Origin: Flavobacterium aestivum
GTDB taxonomy: Bacteria; Bacteroidota; Bacteroidia; Flavobacteriales; Flavobacteriaceae
Direction of reading: 5' to 3'
DNA: 64,000 bases
NCBI RefSeq assembly: GCF_026870175.2
Contig: NZ_CP113977.2
Span: 3,782,001-3,846,000, forward strand
Below are positions 52,180-61,712 of the stretch, piece after piece. The position numbers and the translations under genes are program-made. Within the stretch, counting starts at the first letter, position 1; every line of letters starts with the position of its first letter. The notes under the pieces are model-generated. The model was not told where the DNA came from. It ran no database searches and was given only the letters and a program-made list of their open reading frames with translations.

Positions 52180-54120
52180 TTAAAGCAAAAATCCCCAATA
52201 TTGAAAATAAACACCTACAACAATTAATGAGAATAGAATTGTCGAAATAACGCTTGCATTTGAAATAGACTTAATTTTTAGTGCAAAATAAATCGTTGAT
52301 ACTATAGTAAATACTATAAAGATCCATTGAACTATAAATAAATACCCAAACTGATTAGGCATCCCAAAAGCGAGTATATAAAAGTTGTCTTTTACTGTAC
52401 TATTTATGGCCAAAATAAATCCAATAATAGTAAATAACCCCAACAGGGAAGTAAATACAATTAAACCCCTAATTAATTTATTAGCCTTAGTATCTTCTTT
52501 CCTTTTTATGAATAGATAAATAAACCCAAAAATTGAAATCAACAGAATGATGAAGGCAATTAGTAATGGTGCAAAAAATAAAAGATTAAAGCCATTTAAA
52601 CTATTTGCAAAATTTGAAATCCCTCCACTTATTTTTACATCAGTAACAAAATTCACTTTATTCGCTGACTGGAATTCACTCACATCAGGGTTTTTCTCCG
52701 GATTACTGATAAATGCATCGATTACTTTAACCCCAATTTTTGAAAAACCAGGTGCATGCCCATAAACTGGAGCATTAACTAAAAATCCATTTTTAAATCT
52801 ATCAACAGTTACTTTTCCGTTTGAAGCCGGAGTAATAGGATCAAATGCTCCTGAAAGCACTAACACAGGTGCAGTTATTGTTGACAGATTAGATAAATCA
52901 TTCATCATCTTTGGTTCCTTAGCACTGCCTAAATTCCATTTGTCACAAACTAAAAAGTCTGATTTATAAAAAGATAATCCGCCTTTTAGTTTTTTGTAAT
53001 TGATTGCATTCTTATCAAATTCTGAAATTGAATTATTGGGAATAGCCTCATTACAGCTCACACAATAATACTGTCCATAATCTAAACCTAATGCTCCTGA
53101 AAAAGCCGCTACCAGTGAACTCAAAGTGCTTTTATTGCTTTTATTGAATTCAGTGATTAATAAGGGCAATACTTCGATTAGTTTCTTTTGATACAATGAT
53201 TGCTGAATAGCAATTTTAAAATCTTCAGCATTATAAGTAAACTCGCCACTAGGAATAATTTTCTTATCCACTTTTACTGTGATAGGCTTTTTTTCTAGTT
53301 TTTCTAATGTTGCATAATACGCATTCTCTAAATTGGGATATTGCTTATTACAATTTGGGTCATTTTCACAAGCGCTAAAAACTTTTTTAAGACTATTCAT
53401 GTAATTTGTTGCATTCAAATCATAATACTTGGAAATATCTGAAATAGAAGAATCCAGAATTAATGACTTAACATCTTGAGGAAAATCATTTGCATAAACC
53501 TGAGCTGTATAAGTTCCGTATGAAACCCCATAAACATTCCATTTATCATATTTTAATGCCTTTTTTAAAGCATTTAAATCTTTGGCTATCGATTTGCTAT
53601 TATATGCGTCTATGTCAATATCTCTGTTTAATAGATCTTGTTTACAAGCTACTGCTGCTATCGTTTTTTGCTGCTCATCCTGTGTAGCATTTTGGTTTTT
53701 TGCTAATATCTCCAGGAATTTCTTTCCTAAGTCTGGGCAAAATTTAGGTAACGAAAAACCTGTTCCTCTAACATCTGCCAAAATAATGTCACTATTATTC
53801 CTTAGTGGATGCTTAAGCCAACCCCATATTCCTTTAATCCCTCCTGCACCAGGACCTCCTTCAATATAAATTACCGGATTTGAATCTGTATTTTTTGAGG
53901 TTCTTTTTAAAATCGCTACTGCAATTTTTATTGTTTTACCATTTGGTTTATCCCAATTTTCCGGAACTATTAGATAACCCCATTCTATGTTCTCCTCATT
54001 GATAATTTTTTCTTCAGGAAAAAAACTACTTGCTTTTTCAAATTTTAAAACATTCGTTTGGGCAAACAAACTACTAGGCAACAGCCATAGCAATAAAAAT
54101 AGTCTTAATAGATTTTTCAT
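52180..54120 (-). CDS. Secreted alpha/beta hydrolase (S33/TAP-like peptidase) with four C-terminal membrane helices
   Basis: The 646-residue protein starts with a signal peptide (MKNLLRLFLLLWLLPSSLFA, cleavage likely after FAQ). The hydrolase domain shows YIEGGPGAG (oxyanion region), ADVRGTGFS, nucleophile Ser near 200 in GVSYGTY, acid Asp in LSGAFDPITP and His in YGHAPG. That is the tripeptidyl/prolyl-aminopeptidase pattern with a TAP-like C-terminal lobe. From about residue 510 four hydrophobic helices follow, so the enzyme is probably anchored in the inner membrane facing the periplasm. It is the last gene of unit A, 29 bases after the phosphopantetheinyl transferase and just before the terminator. 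It may trim, release or inactivate the exported peptide, which is an inference from position. Confidence 0.85.
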   Translation of the reverse strand: MKNLLRLFLLLWLLPSSLFAQTNVLKFEKASSFFPEEKIINEENIEWGYLIVPENWDKPNGKTIKIAVAILKRTSKNTDSNPVIYIEGGPGAGGIKGIWGWLKHPLRNNSDIILADVRGTGFSLPKFCPDLGKKFLEILAKNQNATQDEQQKTIAAVACKQDLLNRDIDIDAYNSKSIAKDLNALKKALKYDKWNVYGVSYGTYTAQVYANDFPQDVKSLILDSSISDISKYYDLNATNYMNSLKKVFSACENDPNCNKQYPNLENAYYATLEKLEKKPITVKVDKKIIPSGEFTYNAEDFKIAIQQSLYQKKLIEVLPLLITEFNKSNKSTLSSLVAAFSGALGLDYGQYYCVSCNEAIPNNSISEFDKNAINYKKLKGGLSFYKSDFLVCDKWNLGSAKEPKMMNDLSNLSTITAPVLVLSGAFDPITPASNGKVTVDRFKNGFLVNAPVYGHAPGFSKIGVKVIDAFISNPEKNPDVSEFQSANKVNFVTDVKISGGISNFANSLNGFNLLFFAPLLIAFIILLISIFGFIYLFIKRKEDTKANKLIRGLIVFTSLLGLFTIIGFILAINSTVKDNFYILAFGMPNQFGYLFIVQWIFIVFTIVSTIYFALKIKSISNASVISTILFSLIVVGVYFQYWGFLL

Positions 54121-54149
54121 TTTATTTTGAATTAAATTATTTGTTTACA

Positions 54150-54782
54150 TTATATTTTTTTAATAGAAATTTTATCAAAGTTTGCTTTCTGTGAAATATT
54201 ACACTTATACTTTTCATCAATTTTTATTTCTTTTAAGTAGAACTTTTCTTCATCAATTTTGGTCATACTATCTCTAATTTCAAAGGATTTCAAAGGAATC
54301 GTTAATCCATGACCATGTGCCTTTATAACAGCTTCTTTTTGCGTCCAATAATTAAAAAAAGCATTGTTTTTGTTATTGGAACCAGTAATGTTATCCCATT
54401 CCATTTCTGTCATCTGCAATTTAAAATCATCCATTTCAACATCCGCTATAATTTCAATATCAATTCCTATTTCATTTTCAGTACTTAATGCACAAACAAC
54501 TATTTCTCCTGAATGTGAAATATTGAACTGTATTAAATTATCTTCAAAATAGGGTTTGTTGTGTTTTGTGTATTTTATCTCTTTATCTGGAGGACAAAAC
54601 AAACCAACTTCCTCAATTCCCTTTAATAATAATACCCGACCCAAAAGCGACAATTGTGCATCTTGCCATCTCCTAAATCGCATAACTTTATCTTGATAGT
54701 CCTTTGAAAAATTTAGCAAATAATTTTCCAATAAACTTTCATGATTTTCTTTCGACAAATAAGAATAATAGATGTAAATCAA
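54150..54782 (-). CDS. Sfp-type 4'-phosphopantetheinyl transferase
   Basis: The 210-residue enzyme attaches the phosphopantetheine arm of CoA to carrier-domain serines, activating the NRPSs. It shows NISHSG near 88-92, the magnesium site GIDIE (Asp108, Glu110) and WTQKEAVIKAHG near 146-157, so it is complete. The start is a TTG at 54782, 15 bases after the stop of the C-A-T-C NRPS. No ATG occurs before residue 34, and the first residues (IYIYYSYLSK) are needed for the family fold, so a non-ATG start is the best reading. The truncated relative at 23186-23536 would depend on this copy or another one for carrier activation in unit B. Confidence 0.93.
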   Translation of the reverse strand: MIYIYYSYLSKENHESLLENYLLNFSKDYQDKVMRFRRWQDAQLSLLGRVLLLKGIEEVGLFCPPDKEIKYTKHNKPYFEDNLIQFNISHSGEIVVCALSTENEIGIDIEIIADVEMDDFKLQMTEMEWDNITGSNNKNNAFFNYWTQKEAVIKAHGHGLTIPLKSFEIRDSMTKIDEEKFYLKEIKIDEKYKCNISQKANFDKISIKKI

Positions 54783-54797
54783 AGCTATAGCTGTTTA

Positions 54798-57700
54798 TTA
54801 GAAATTAAAATCAAAATCAAATGCTGCGCTTTTCTCAAATTCTAATTTAATATCAATTGAATCTAATGTCATTGATGGATTTTTTATTATTTCAGTCAAA
54901 AGATTACTGTACTTAATGGCAATAATCTGTATAGTTTCCTTCTCAAATAAATCACTATTGTAGTCTATGACTCCTTTCAATCTATTATCGCTTTCAAACA
55001 AATTAAATACTATAGGCATTCTACTGTATTTATTGTCAATAGGATAAGAGGTCAACTTCAAATCTTTTAATTCATTGATGCTTTCAAAAGTGAACTCCGG
55101 ATTCTGATATACCAACATAATATCAAAAACAGATTGAGACACTTTATCAAACGGAACATTTTGATAATCATTAATCTCTAATAAATTACTTTGTGTACTT
55201 TTCAATACCTCAACAAAAGTTTGTTCTGGTTTTATTTGTGTTCTTAAAACTAGCGTCTTAACAAACATCCCGATTTGATTATTCAGCTCTGGAATATTTC
55301 TCCCTGAGTTTACGGCCCCTATACAAATATCATTGTGATTTGAGAATTTGTAGATTAATGCATTTAAAGATGCTACTAAAATGGTATAAAAAGTAACCTG
55401 ATTCTCGATGCCTAATTTCTTTAAAGCTAAAGTGGTATCCGGTTCTAATTCAAAATGATGCTTGCCTCCTCTTTGTTGATTTTGCTTAGCGCTAAAATCC
55501 CTCTCAAATGAATCCTTTGGCTGATAATCTTGAAGATATTTTTTCCAAAATAACTCATTTTGAACGGCTTTTTCTTCCAATGTTTTATTATGCCATTCCG
55601 AATAATCCTTAAACTGAAATTTTAAAATATCTTCTTTTGGCTCATTCAGAGAAGTAGTTTCATTATAATTTTCAACAAATTCTTTGATGAAAATTTCTAA
55701 TGATAAACCATCCATTATAATGTGGTGCGTACAGAAAAGCAATATGAATTGATTTTCCTCTACTTGAAGAAGTTGAACTCTCACTAATAAATCAGTTTCT
55801 AAATCAAATGCTGTATTATTTAACTGGTTTATAATTTCTTCAACCTTTTCATTTCCAACTTCATGAGTAGAAATTGAGAACCTTACATCTTCAGGTGAAT
55901 TAATTTTTTGATAAGGTATTCCGTTTATTTCAATAAAATTGGTTCTTAAGATTTCATGCTTATTTATTGTTTTATTTATCGCTCTTGAAATTTTATCCAA
56001 ATCCATAATCCCTTCTACACTGTAAGCAGCAAACATATTATAAGCTATTGAGCTATTTTTTTGTTGTGATGCCAGCCAAATATTGTATTGTGGTGGGGTT
56101 AAATCGTAAAAAACTTTAGATTCAGATAATGACATAGCAATTGATTGACTCGGAAGGAGTTTTTGCAAATGATTTGCCAGCAATTCTATTGTAGGATAAT
56201 CAAAAATAGTTTTTAGAGAAATATCCAACGAAAGTTCATTGGTTATTAATCCAATCAATTTAACTGCATTTAATGAATGCCCTCCTAGAGCAAAAAAATT
56301 ATCATTTACGCTTATTGCGTCTTTACTATTTAATACTTCTTTCCAATAATCAGAAAGTTTTTTCTCCAAATCTGAAATTGGCGCTTTAAAATCATCATAA
56401 TTTGTTATTTGTTGAATAGTCCTTTGTGACAAAGATTTTCTATCTACTTTTTGGTTTGGAGTAAGAGGAAATTCTTCCAGAGGAATAATTGCATTCGGAA
56501 TCATATAGTACGGAAGATTCATTTTTAATATTGTACTAATTTTTTCCGTATCGATTCCTTCTTCACTTTTTAAAACATAAGCCACCAAAAAAGCTTCTTG
56601 TTGATCTCCTTTTTTGGCTATTACAACTGAATCTTGAATTCCTTCAATCAGATTTAATTGCGACTCTATATCCCCTAGTTCAATTCGATATCCTCTAATC
56701 TTAACCTGATTGTCATTTCTGCCCAAAAACTCTATTTCTCCATCATCATTCCATTTCCCCACATCGCCAGTTTCGTATAGCAAACTAGTGGCATCAAACG
56801 GGTTTTCAATAAATCTTTCCTTTGTTAATGCCTCATTTTTATAATATCCTTTGGCTAATCCATCTCCTGAGATATAAATTGCTCCTGACGTTCCTACTGG
56901 CTTAGGACTTAAAAATTCATCCAGAATATAAAACTGTGTATTGTCTATTGGTTTTCCAATATTTGATGCGTCTTTGAAGTGCTCAATTCTTTTTACACTA
57001 GACCAAATAGTCGTTTCAGTTGGTCCATACATATTCCAAACTTCTAAGCTATGATTAACCAATTTTTCAGCCAATGCTTCACTTAACAAATCACCTCCAC
57101 ACAATACTTTTAATCGCTTATCTCCTTGCCAGCCTGCATTAAACAACATTTGATAAAAACTTGGTGTAGCCTGAATTATAGTTGGCTGTGTCTCCTCTAT
57201 TTTTTGAATAATCAAATTTGGATCTGACAAAACATCCTGATTTGCGACATATAAAGTAGCTCCGGATATTAGCGGTGCAAAAAACTCTAATATTGAAATA
57301 TCAAATGAATAAGTCGTTACCGAAAAAAATACATCATTGGTTTTAACTCCCGGTTTTTGTTGCATACTAGTCAAAAAATTAATCAATGATCCATGACCAA
57401 TTTCGACACCTTTTGGGTTTCCTGTTGAACCTGATGTGTAAATTATATAGGCTGTATCTTTAGCAAGAACTACTTTTCTTGGGATTTCTTTAAATATATC
57501 TATTCCTTCCAGAATATCCTCCAACGATGCTACTCGTACATCATTTGTTGTATTCAGGAAATACTCTTTTTCATTTATAAGTATTTTACTTTTGCTATTC
57601 TCAATAATATACTTCAGTCTTTCTTCTGGAAATGTTGGATCTAACGGGATATAAGATCTTCCCGATTTTAATATTCCCAATAAAACAACTATAAGATTGG

Positions 57701-59261
57701 CAGATCGCCCTAATAAAACGGTAATAGGAGATTTATCATTTTTTCCATAAGTCGTTATTAAATATTCGGCTATTTGGTTCGATAATTTATTAAGCTCGGA
57801 ATAAGAATATGATCTATAATCGTCTTTTATAGCTTCTTTTCCGGGAAAATTTTCAACTTGATCCCGAAATAAATCTAATATTGTTTTATCGTTTTGATTG
57901 TCAGTTTTGGTATTGTTGAATGTTACTAAAACTTGACGCTTCTCTTCTTCTGATAGATAAGTTAACTCCTTTAACTTTTTGTCCGGATGGGTTAAAATGC
58001 TCTTAAGTAGATTTTCAAAATGATGAACCACTTTTGTAATTCGTGAATCATTGAAATAGTTTAAATTGTAATCAAAGTCAATTTTCACATCCTCCAATTC
58101 ATCAAATTCCCGAATATAAATAGCCAAAGCCACTCGCTCTGATTGATGCGTTAATGGAATCACCCGGGTTTGTGTGTTCGCAAAATCATTAGAGTAATTT
58201 TGTTTTTCATAAGAAAGCGTAATATTAAATATCCTTTCTTTTTCTTTAAATACCTGCAGTTCTTGGATTAGCTTCCCTAAAGGAAACCTTTGGTGACGGT
58301 AATCCTGTCTCAATTGATTTTTTATCTGGATAACTAAATCTTCGAAAGTAGCGTCAAAATCCAAAGGGATTCTTAAAGGTGATATTCCCATAAATAGCCC
58401 CACCGTTTTCTTATAGTCAGATTTGCTCCTATTTAGAACTGGTAGACCTATTGCAAAATCATTATTTTGATGTTTTCTGCCAAAATAGGTATATAAAACT
58501 GCTAAAATTAAATGAAAAGAGGAGCTTTTATATTCAGATGCTAACTGATTGATCTGATTGTATAATTCTCTTTTTATAATTAATTCTTTGCGACTACTTT
58601 TATTGATTTGTGATGAATCATTTACTCTTTCTGATAAAAATTCTTTTTCCAAAAAAGCTTCGGGTAGAGATTCAAACCGCTGTACCCAATACTTTTTATC
58701 TTCAAGAAATGACTGAGAGTTTTGATACTCATTATCATCAGTAATAAAATCCTTATAACTAAAAGGATAGACTGTTTTTACATCACCAAACTCATAGATT
58801 TCATTATAATTTTTAACCAATCTCTGGAACATCAATGAAGTCCCCCAACCATCTGTTATGATGTGATGGTATACAGAAAACAAATAATGAAAACTCTCAT
58901 TTACTTTAACCAAAGTAAAAACATGCAAAAGATTTTCATCAAATAAATCAAAAGGTTTCATAAATTCCTTTTGCATATAGATGGTAGCTTCTTCTATAGG
59001 GTTCTCACAATCAGAAAAATCAACAAATCCCAATTCTGATTGATGCTCATCCAATAAATTGATTGTTATATCCTCTTGATTCTTTACAAGAATACTTCTA
59101 TAGCTATCATGCTGATCTATAAGCGCTATGTATGCTTTCCTAAAAACTTCAGCATTTATTGCTCCTTTAATTTCAATTTTAGCTCCAATATTATATATAG
59201 GGTCTTTAGGGAATAATAATTGTTCAAAATAAACATCTTGTTGGGGTAGAGTAAGTTTCAT
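54798..59261 (-). CDS. NRPS: C-A-T-C, predicted Gly module, terminal C
   Basis: The 1487-residue protein starts with a condensation domain (LTLPQQDVYFEQLLFP at residue 3; HHIITDG near 130), then adenylation (YIIYTSGSTGNPKG near 615), a carrier (FFALGGHSL near 995) and a second condensation domain (HHIIMDG near 1180) that reaches the C-terminus. The pocket code by eye is DILQLGMIWK, the standard Gly signature. The N-terminal domain begins within three residues of the start, with no docking domain, and the spelling of its first motif differs from the internal C domains here, so it may be a starter type that uses an acyl donor. The tail SAAFDFDFNF resembles those of the two large C-ending NRPSs. 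The next protein must start with an A domain; the NRPS whose thioesterase end is at the right edge is one candidate. Confidence 0.93.
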   Translation of the reverse strand: MKLTLPQQDVYFEQLLFPKDPIYNIGAKIEIKGAINAEVFRKAYIALIDQHDSYRSILVKNQEDITINLLDEHQSELGFVDFSDCENPIEEATIYMQKEFMKPFDLFDENLLHVFTLVKVNESFHYLFSVYHHIITDGWGTSLMFQRLVKNYNEIYEFGDVKTVYPFSYKDFITDDNEYQNSQSFLEDKKYWVQRFESLPEAFLEKEFLSERVNDSSQINKSSRKELIIKRELYNQINQLASEYKSSSFHLILAVLYTYFGRKHQNNDFAIGLPVLNRSKSDYKKTVGLFMGISPLRIPLDFDATFEDLVIQIKNQLRQDYRHQRFPLGKLIQELQVFKEKERIFNITLSYEKQNYSNDFANTQTRVIPLTHQSERVALAIYIREFDELEDVKIDFDYNLNYFNDSRITKVVHHFENLLKSILTHPDKKLKELTYLSEEEKRQVLVTFNNTKTDNQNDKTILDLFRDQVENFPGKEAIKDDYRSYSYSELNKLSNQIAEYLITTYGKNDKSPITVLLGRSANLIVVLLGILKSGRSYIPLDPTFPEERLKYIIENSKSKILINEKEYFLNTTNDVRVASLEDILEGIDIFKEIPRKVVLAKDTAYIIYTSGSTGNPKGVEIGHGSLINFLTSMQQKPGVKTNDVFFSVTTYSFDISILEFFAPLISGATLYVANQDVLSDPNLIIQKIEETQPTIIQATPSFYQMLFNAGWQGDKRLKVLCGGDLLSEALAEKLVNHSLEVWNMYGPTETTIWSSVKRIEHFKDASNIGKPIDNTQFYILDEFLSPKPVGTSGAIYISGDGLAKGYYKNEALTKERFIENPFDATSLLYETGDVGKWNDDGEIEFLGRNDNQVKIRGYRIELGDIESQLNLIEGIQDSVVIAKKGDQQEAFLVAYVLKSEEGIDTEKISTILKMNLPYYMIPNAIIPLEEFPLTPNQKVDRKSLSQRTIQQITNYDDFKAPISDLEKKLSDYWKEVLNSKDAISVNDNFFALGGHSLNAVKLIGLITNELSLDISLKTIFDYPTIELLANHLQKLLPSQSIAMSLSESKVFYDLTPPQYNIWLASQQKNSSIAYNMFAAYSVEGIMDLDKISRAINKTINKHEILRTNFIEINGIPYQKINSPEDVRFSISTHEVGNEKVEEIINQLNNTAFDLETDLLVRVQLLQVEENQFILLFCTHHIIMDGLSLEIFIKEFVENYNETTSLNEPKEDILKFQFKDYSEWHNKTLEEKAVQNELFWKKYLQDYQPKDSFERDFSAKQNQQRGGKHHFELEPDTTLALKKLGIENQVTFYTILVASLNALIYKFSNHNDICIGAVNSGRNIPELNNQIGMFVKTLVLRTQIKPEQTFVEVLKSTQSNLLEINDYQNVPFDKVSQSVFDIMLVYQNPEFTFESINELKDLKLTSYPIDNKYSRMPIVFNLFESDNRLKGVIDYNSDLFEKETIQIIAIKYSNLLTEIIKNPSMTLDSIDIKLEFEKSAAFDFDFNF

Positions 59262-59338
59262 AAAAAAGTTGTTCGTTAACTGTTATTCATTACAAAATTT
59301 ATGGTTTAAGAAATTTTAGCCTTTGGCTATTTTATCTT

Positions 59339-60988
59339 TTAACTCACAACTTCACTATGCCATAAACTTTCTGTGTGCAAGATTTCGCCTTTTACTTTGA
59401 AATCCTTCACAATTTCTCCATAATCAAATTTTAGAATTCTATCTGCATGCTTAAAATAAGCATCATCATGCGTTACCGCAATAATGGTTTTACCCTCTTG
59501 CTTTAGCTTAGGCAGTAAGTTTTCATAAAAATATTTTCTGAAATGTGGATCTTGATCGGCCGCCCATTCATCTAATACCAGAATTGGCTTGTCTTCTAAA
59601 AGAGCAAAAATCAATGACATTCTCTTACTTTGCCCTTTAGAAAAAGGTCGTCTTGCCGAATCTTCTTTGTCATCTAGAATTACTTTGTCCAGTTCCATTA
59701 TTTTTAACAATTCTTGATACTCCTTGTTTTGCTCTAATGTATAGTCATCATAATTACGAGAAAATATATGATTATCTGTAAAGACTGCTGATATTAGGTT
59801 TTGTGTAGTCGTTTTTTTCTTGTTGTATTTCTGTTCATTTAATATTATTTCGCCTCCCGAAGGTTGATACAAACCGGTTAAAATGTTGATAAAAGTACTT
59901 TTACCACTACCATTTCCTCCAATTATAAATATCATTTCCCCTTTTTCTATCGAAAGGTTTATAGGGCCTAGTGCAAATGTTTTCTCAGTAGCCTCATTTT
60001 CATATGCAAAATGGATATTATTAAATTTCAAAGAATTGAATGCTTCTATATTGGAATTTTGAATTTTAACAGTCGCATCTGTACTATCAAAATCCATTAA
60101 AAATTTCTTTATTCTATTATTGGCAACCGTCAATCTTGTATATACATTTTGCATATTAATCAAGTTGTTTATAGGTCCTGAAACAAATAATAAAATAACT
60201 ACATAAGAGATAATATCTTCTCTTTTTAGCAGTCCTATCTCTGGTAATATAAATAAGATAGCTCCGATAACTAAATACAGCCCATACTGACTTATTAAAT
60301 TGATGGATAAAAAAACATAGTTAATATTAAAGTCCAATATTTTGGCATTCTCTCTATTGGGTGACAAATGCTCATCCATTAATTTTTTTCTTCTTTGAGT
60401 ACTTAACTTAAATCCTTTGAATCCCTTTATTACATCATCTACATATTTGTAATAATGCTCGTTATACTTTCTAAGATTGGCTACTTTTTGTGACATCGTA
60501 TTTATCACAAAAAAATAGGTGAAAGCTATCAAAACGATCAAAGCAACAACTACCAAAGCTGATGAAACGGATAGCGTAAATAAATAGATCATACAGAGTA
60601 ACAACATTAATAATGAATTGATGGAATGAGTTACAACTTCAGGAAAAATCGAGAATACCCTTAAATCTTCTATTGCTGTATAAAATCGCTGTGAGCCCAG
60701 TTTTTCTAGGGTAATCAACGGAGCTTTTAATATTTTATCAAATATTTTTTTTTCATTTTCATACAATGCTTCAAAAGAGTATTGATTGATTTTTTTTTGA
60801 AAAATAATATTCAATAAATAGGTATATATGACAGTTGATACAAATACAATTCCCATATAATCTGTTATGAAATCTTTCTTGCCAGAAATCACATTATTGA
60901 TGATATAAACGATCCCGAAGCTAAAAATCGTGTTTGGTATTGCATAAAGCAAAAGATAAATGACATAGGAAAATTTTAGTTTAAACAT
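59339..60988 (-). CDS. Cyclic-peptide-type ABC exporter (SyrD/PvdE-like), copy 1
   Basis: The 549-residue fused permease-ATPase has hydrophobic segments to about residue 290, then Walker A GGNGSGKST near 354, signature FSKGQSKRMSL near 448, Walker B ILVLDEWAADQDP near 470 and AVTHDD. It is homologous to the protein at 24929-26590 along its whole length (for example FRKYFYENLLPKLKQEGK against FRKYFYEEILPQLKEQGK). Its ATG lies inside the end of the type II thioesterase gene (8-base overlap), so the two are translationally coupled. It precedes the C-A-T-C NRPS by 77 bases and probably exports the product of unit A. Confidence 0.93.
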   Translation of the reverse strand: MFKLKFSYVIYLLLYAIPNTIFSFGIVYIINNVISGKKDFITDYMGIVFVSTVIYTYLLNIIFQKKINQYSFEALYENEKKIFDKILKAPLITLEKLGSQRFYTAIEDLRVFSIFPEVVTHSINSLLMLLLCMIYLFTLSVSSALVVVALIVLIAFTYFFVINTMSQKVANLRKYNEHYYKYVDDVIKGFKGFKLSTQRRKKLMDEHLSPNRENAKILDFNINYVFLSINLISQYGLYLVIGAILFILPEIGLLKREDIISYVVILLFVSGPINNLINMQNVYTRLTVANNRIKKFLMDFDSTDATVKIQNSNIEAFNSLKFNNIHFAYENEATEKTFALGPINLSIEKGEMIFIIGGNGSGKSTFINILTGLYQPSGGEIILNEQKYNKKKTTTQNLISAVFTDNHIFSRNYDDYTLEQNKEYQELLKIMELDKVILDDKEDSARRPFSKGQSKRMSLIFALLEDKPILVLDEWAADQDPHFRKYFYENLLPKLKQEGKTIIAVTHDDAYFKHADRILKFDYGEIVKDFKVKGEILHTESLWHSEVVS

Positions 60989-61700
60989 AATAGTTGCTAT
61001 TTTGGTTGGTTAATTGTTTTTTAAACTGATCTGCAAAAATTTTTGCTAATTCTGCAGCATGTTTGTAAATAAAAAAGTGATTTCCACTTAATATTTGATG
61101 TGTAAAAGAATTATGTGTGAAATTTTTCCAGTTTTCTATCACATTACTGTTTTCTTCCTCAGAACCCATTAATGCATATATCGGACTGTTTAGTTTTATC
61201 TCCTTTTCGGAAAAAAAATCTTTTTCTATACACTCAAAATCCGCTCTTATTATGGGCAAAAAATAATCAAGCAATTCTATATTATCCGTTATTTCAGTAG
61301 AGATACCTCCTAAATCCAGAAGTTCATTTTTAAAATTAAGATCGTCTAATTCATGATATAGAAAATCTTTACCTCTTTTTATACCTGGTCCTGCATTTCC
61401 TGAAACTATAAGTAATTCAGGACCATCTCCCATAATTTCCAGTTTTGCTGCTACAGAAAGCCCCAAAGTGGCTCCCATACTATGACCATAAATTATATAA
61501 GGCTCTCCGTTTCTTAAAGATTTAATCTGGCTGTAATAATCTTCAATGGCTTCTTCTTTATTTTTAATTAGTTTATCTCTGTGTCTTTTACCTCTTCCAG
61601 GTAATTCTAGCGGAATGAAATCAACATTTGTTATCTCTTTTTTGAGAAATTCAAATGAATAAACATTTCCTCCAGCAAAGTGTAATAAAAAAAGTTGCAT
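60981..61700 (-). CDS. Type II (editing) thioesterase, copy 1
   Basis: The 239-residue protein has LLHFAGGN, LELPGRGKRH near 31-40, nucleophile Ser74 in GHSMGA and His208 in GNHFF. At the position of the usual acid (GxxD) it reads GSEEEN, so Glu appears where copy 2 has Asp182. It could still work with Glu, or a nearby residue may serve. It lies 12 bases after the outer-membrane barrel gene and overlaps the exporter start. Its likely job is clearing misloaded carriers of the unit A synthetase. Confidence 0.9.
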   Translation of the reverse strand: MQLFLLHFAGGNVYSFEFLKKEITNVDFIPLELPGRGKRHRDKLIKNKEEAIEDYYSQIKSLRNGEPYIIYGHSMGATLGLSVAAKLEIMGDGPELLIVSGNAGPGIKRGKDFLYHELDDLNFKNELLDLGGISTEITDNIELLDYFLPIIRADFECIEKDFFSEKEIKLNSPIYALMGSEEENSNVIENWKNFTHNSFTHQILSGNHFFIYKHAAELAKIFADQFKKQLTNQNSNYYV

Positions 61701-61712
61701 ATTTCTTACGTT

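Noticed and set aside
399..59261. Epimerisation, N-methylation, oxidation or reductase domains in the NRPSs
   Set aside because: All regions between carriers and the next condensation domain were read. Only C, A, T, FAAL and one docking domain were found, and I saw no dual condensation/epimerisation signature. D-residues therefore cannot be predicted from this window.
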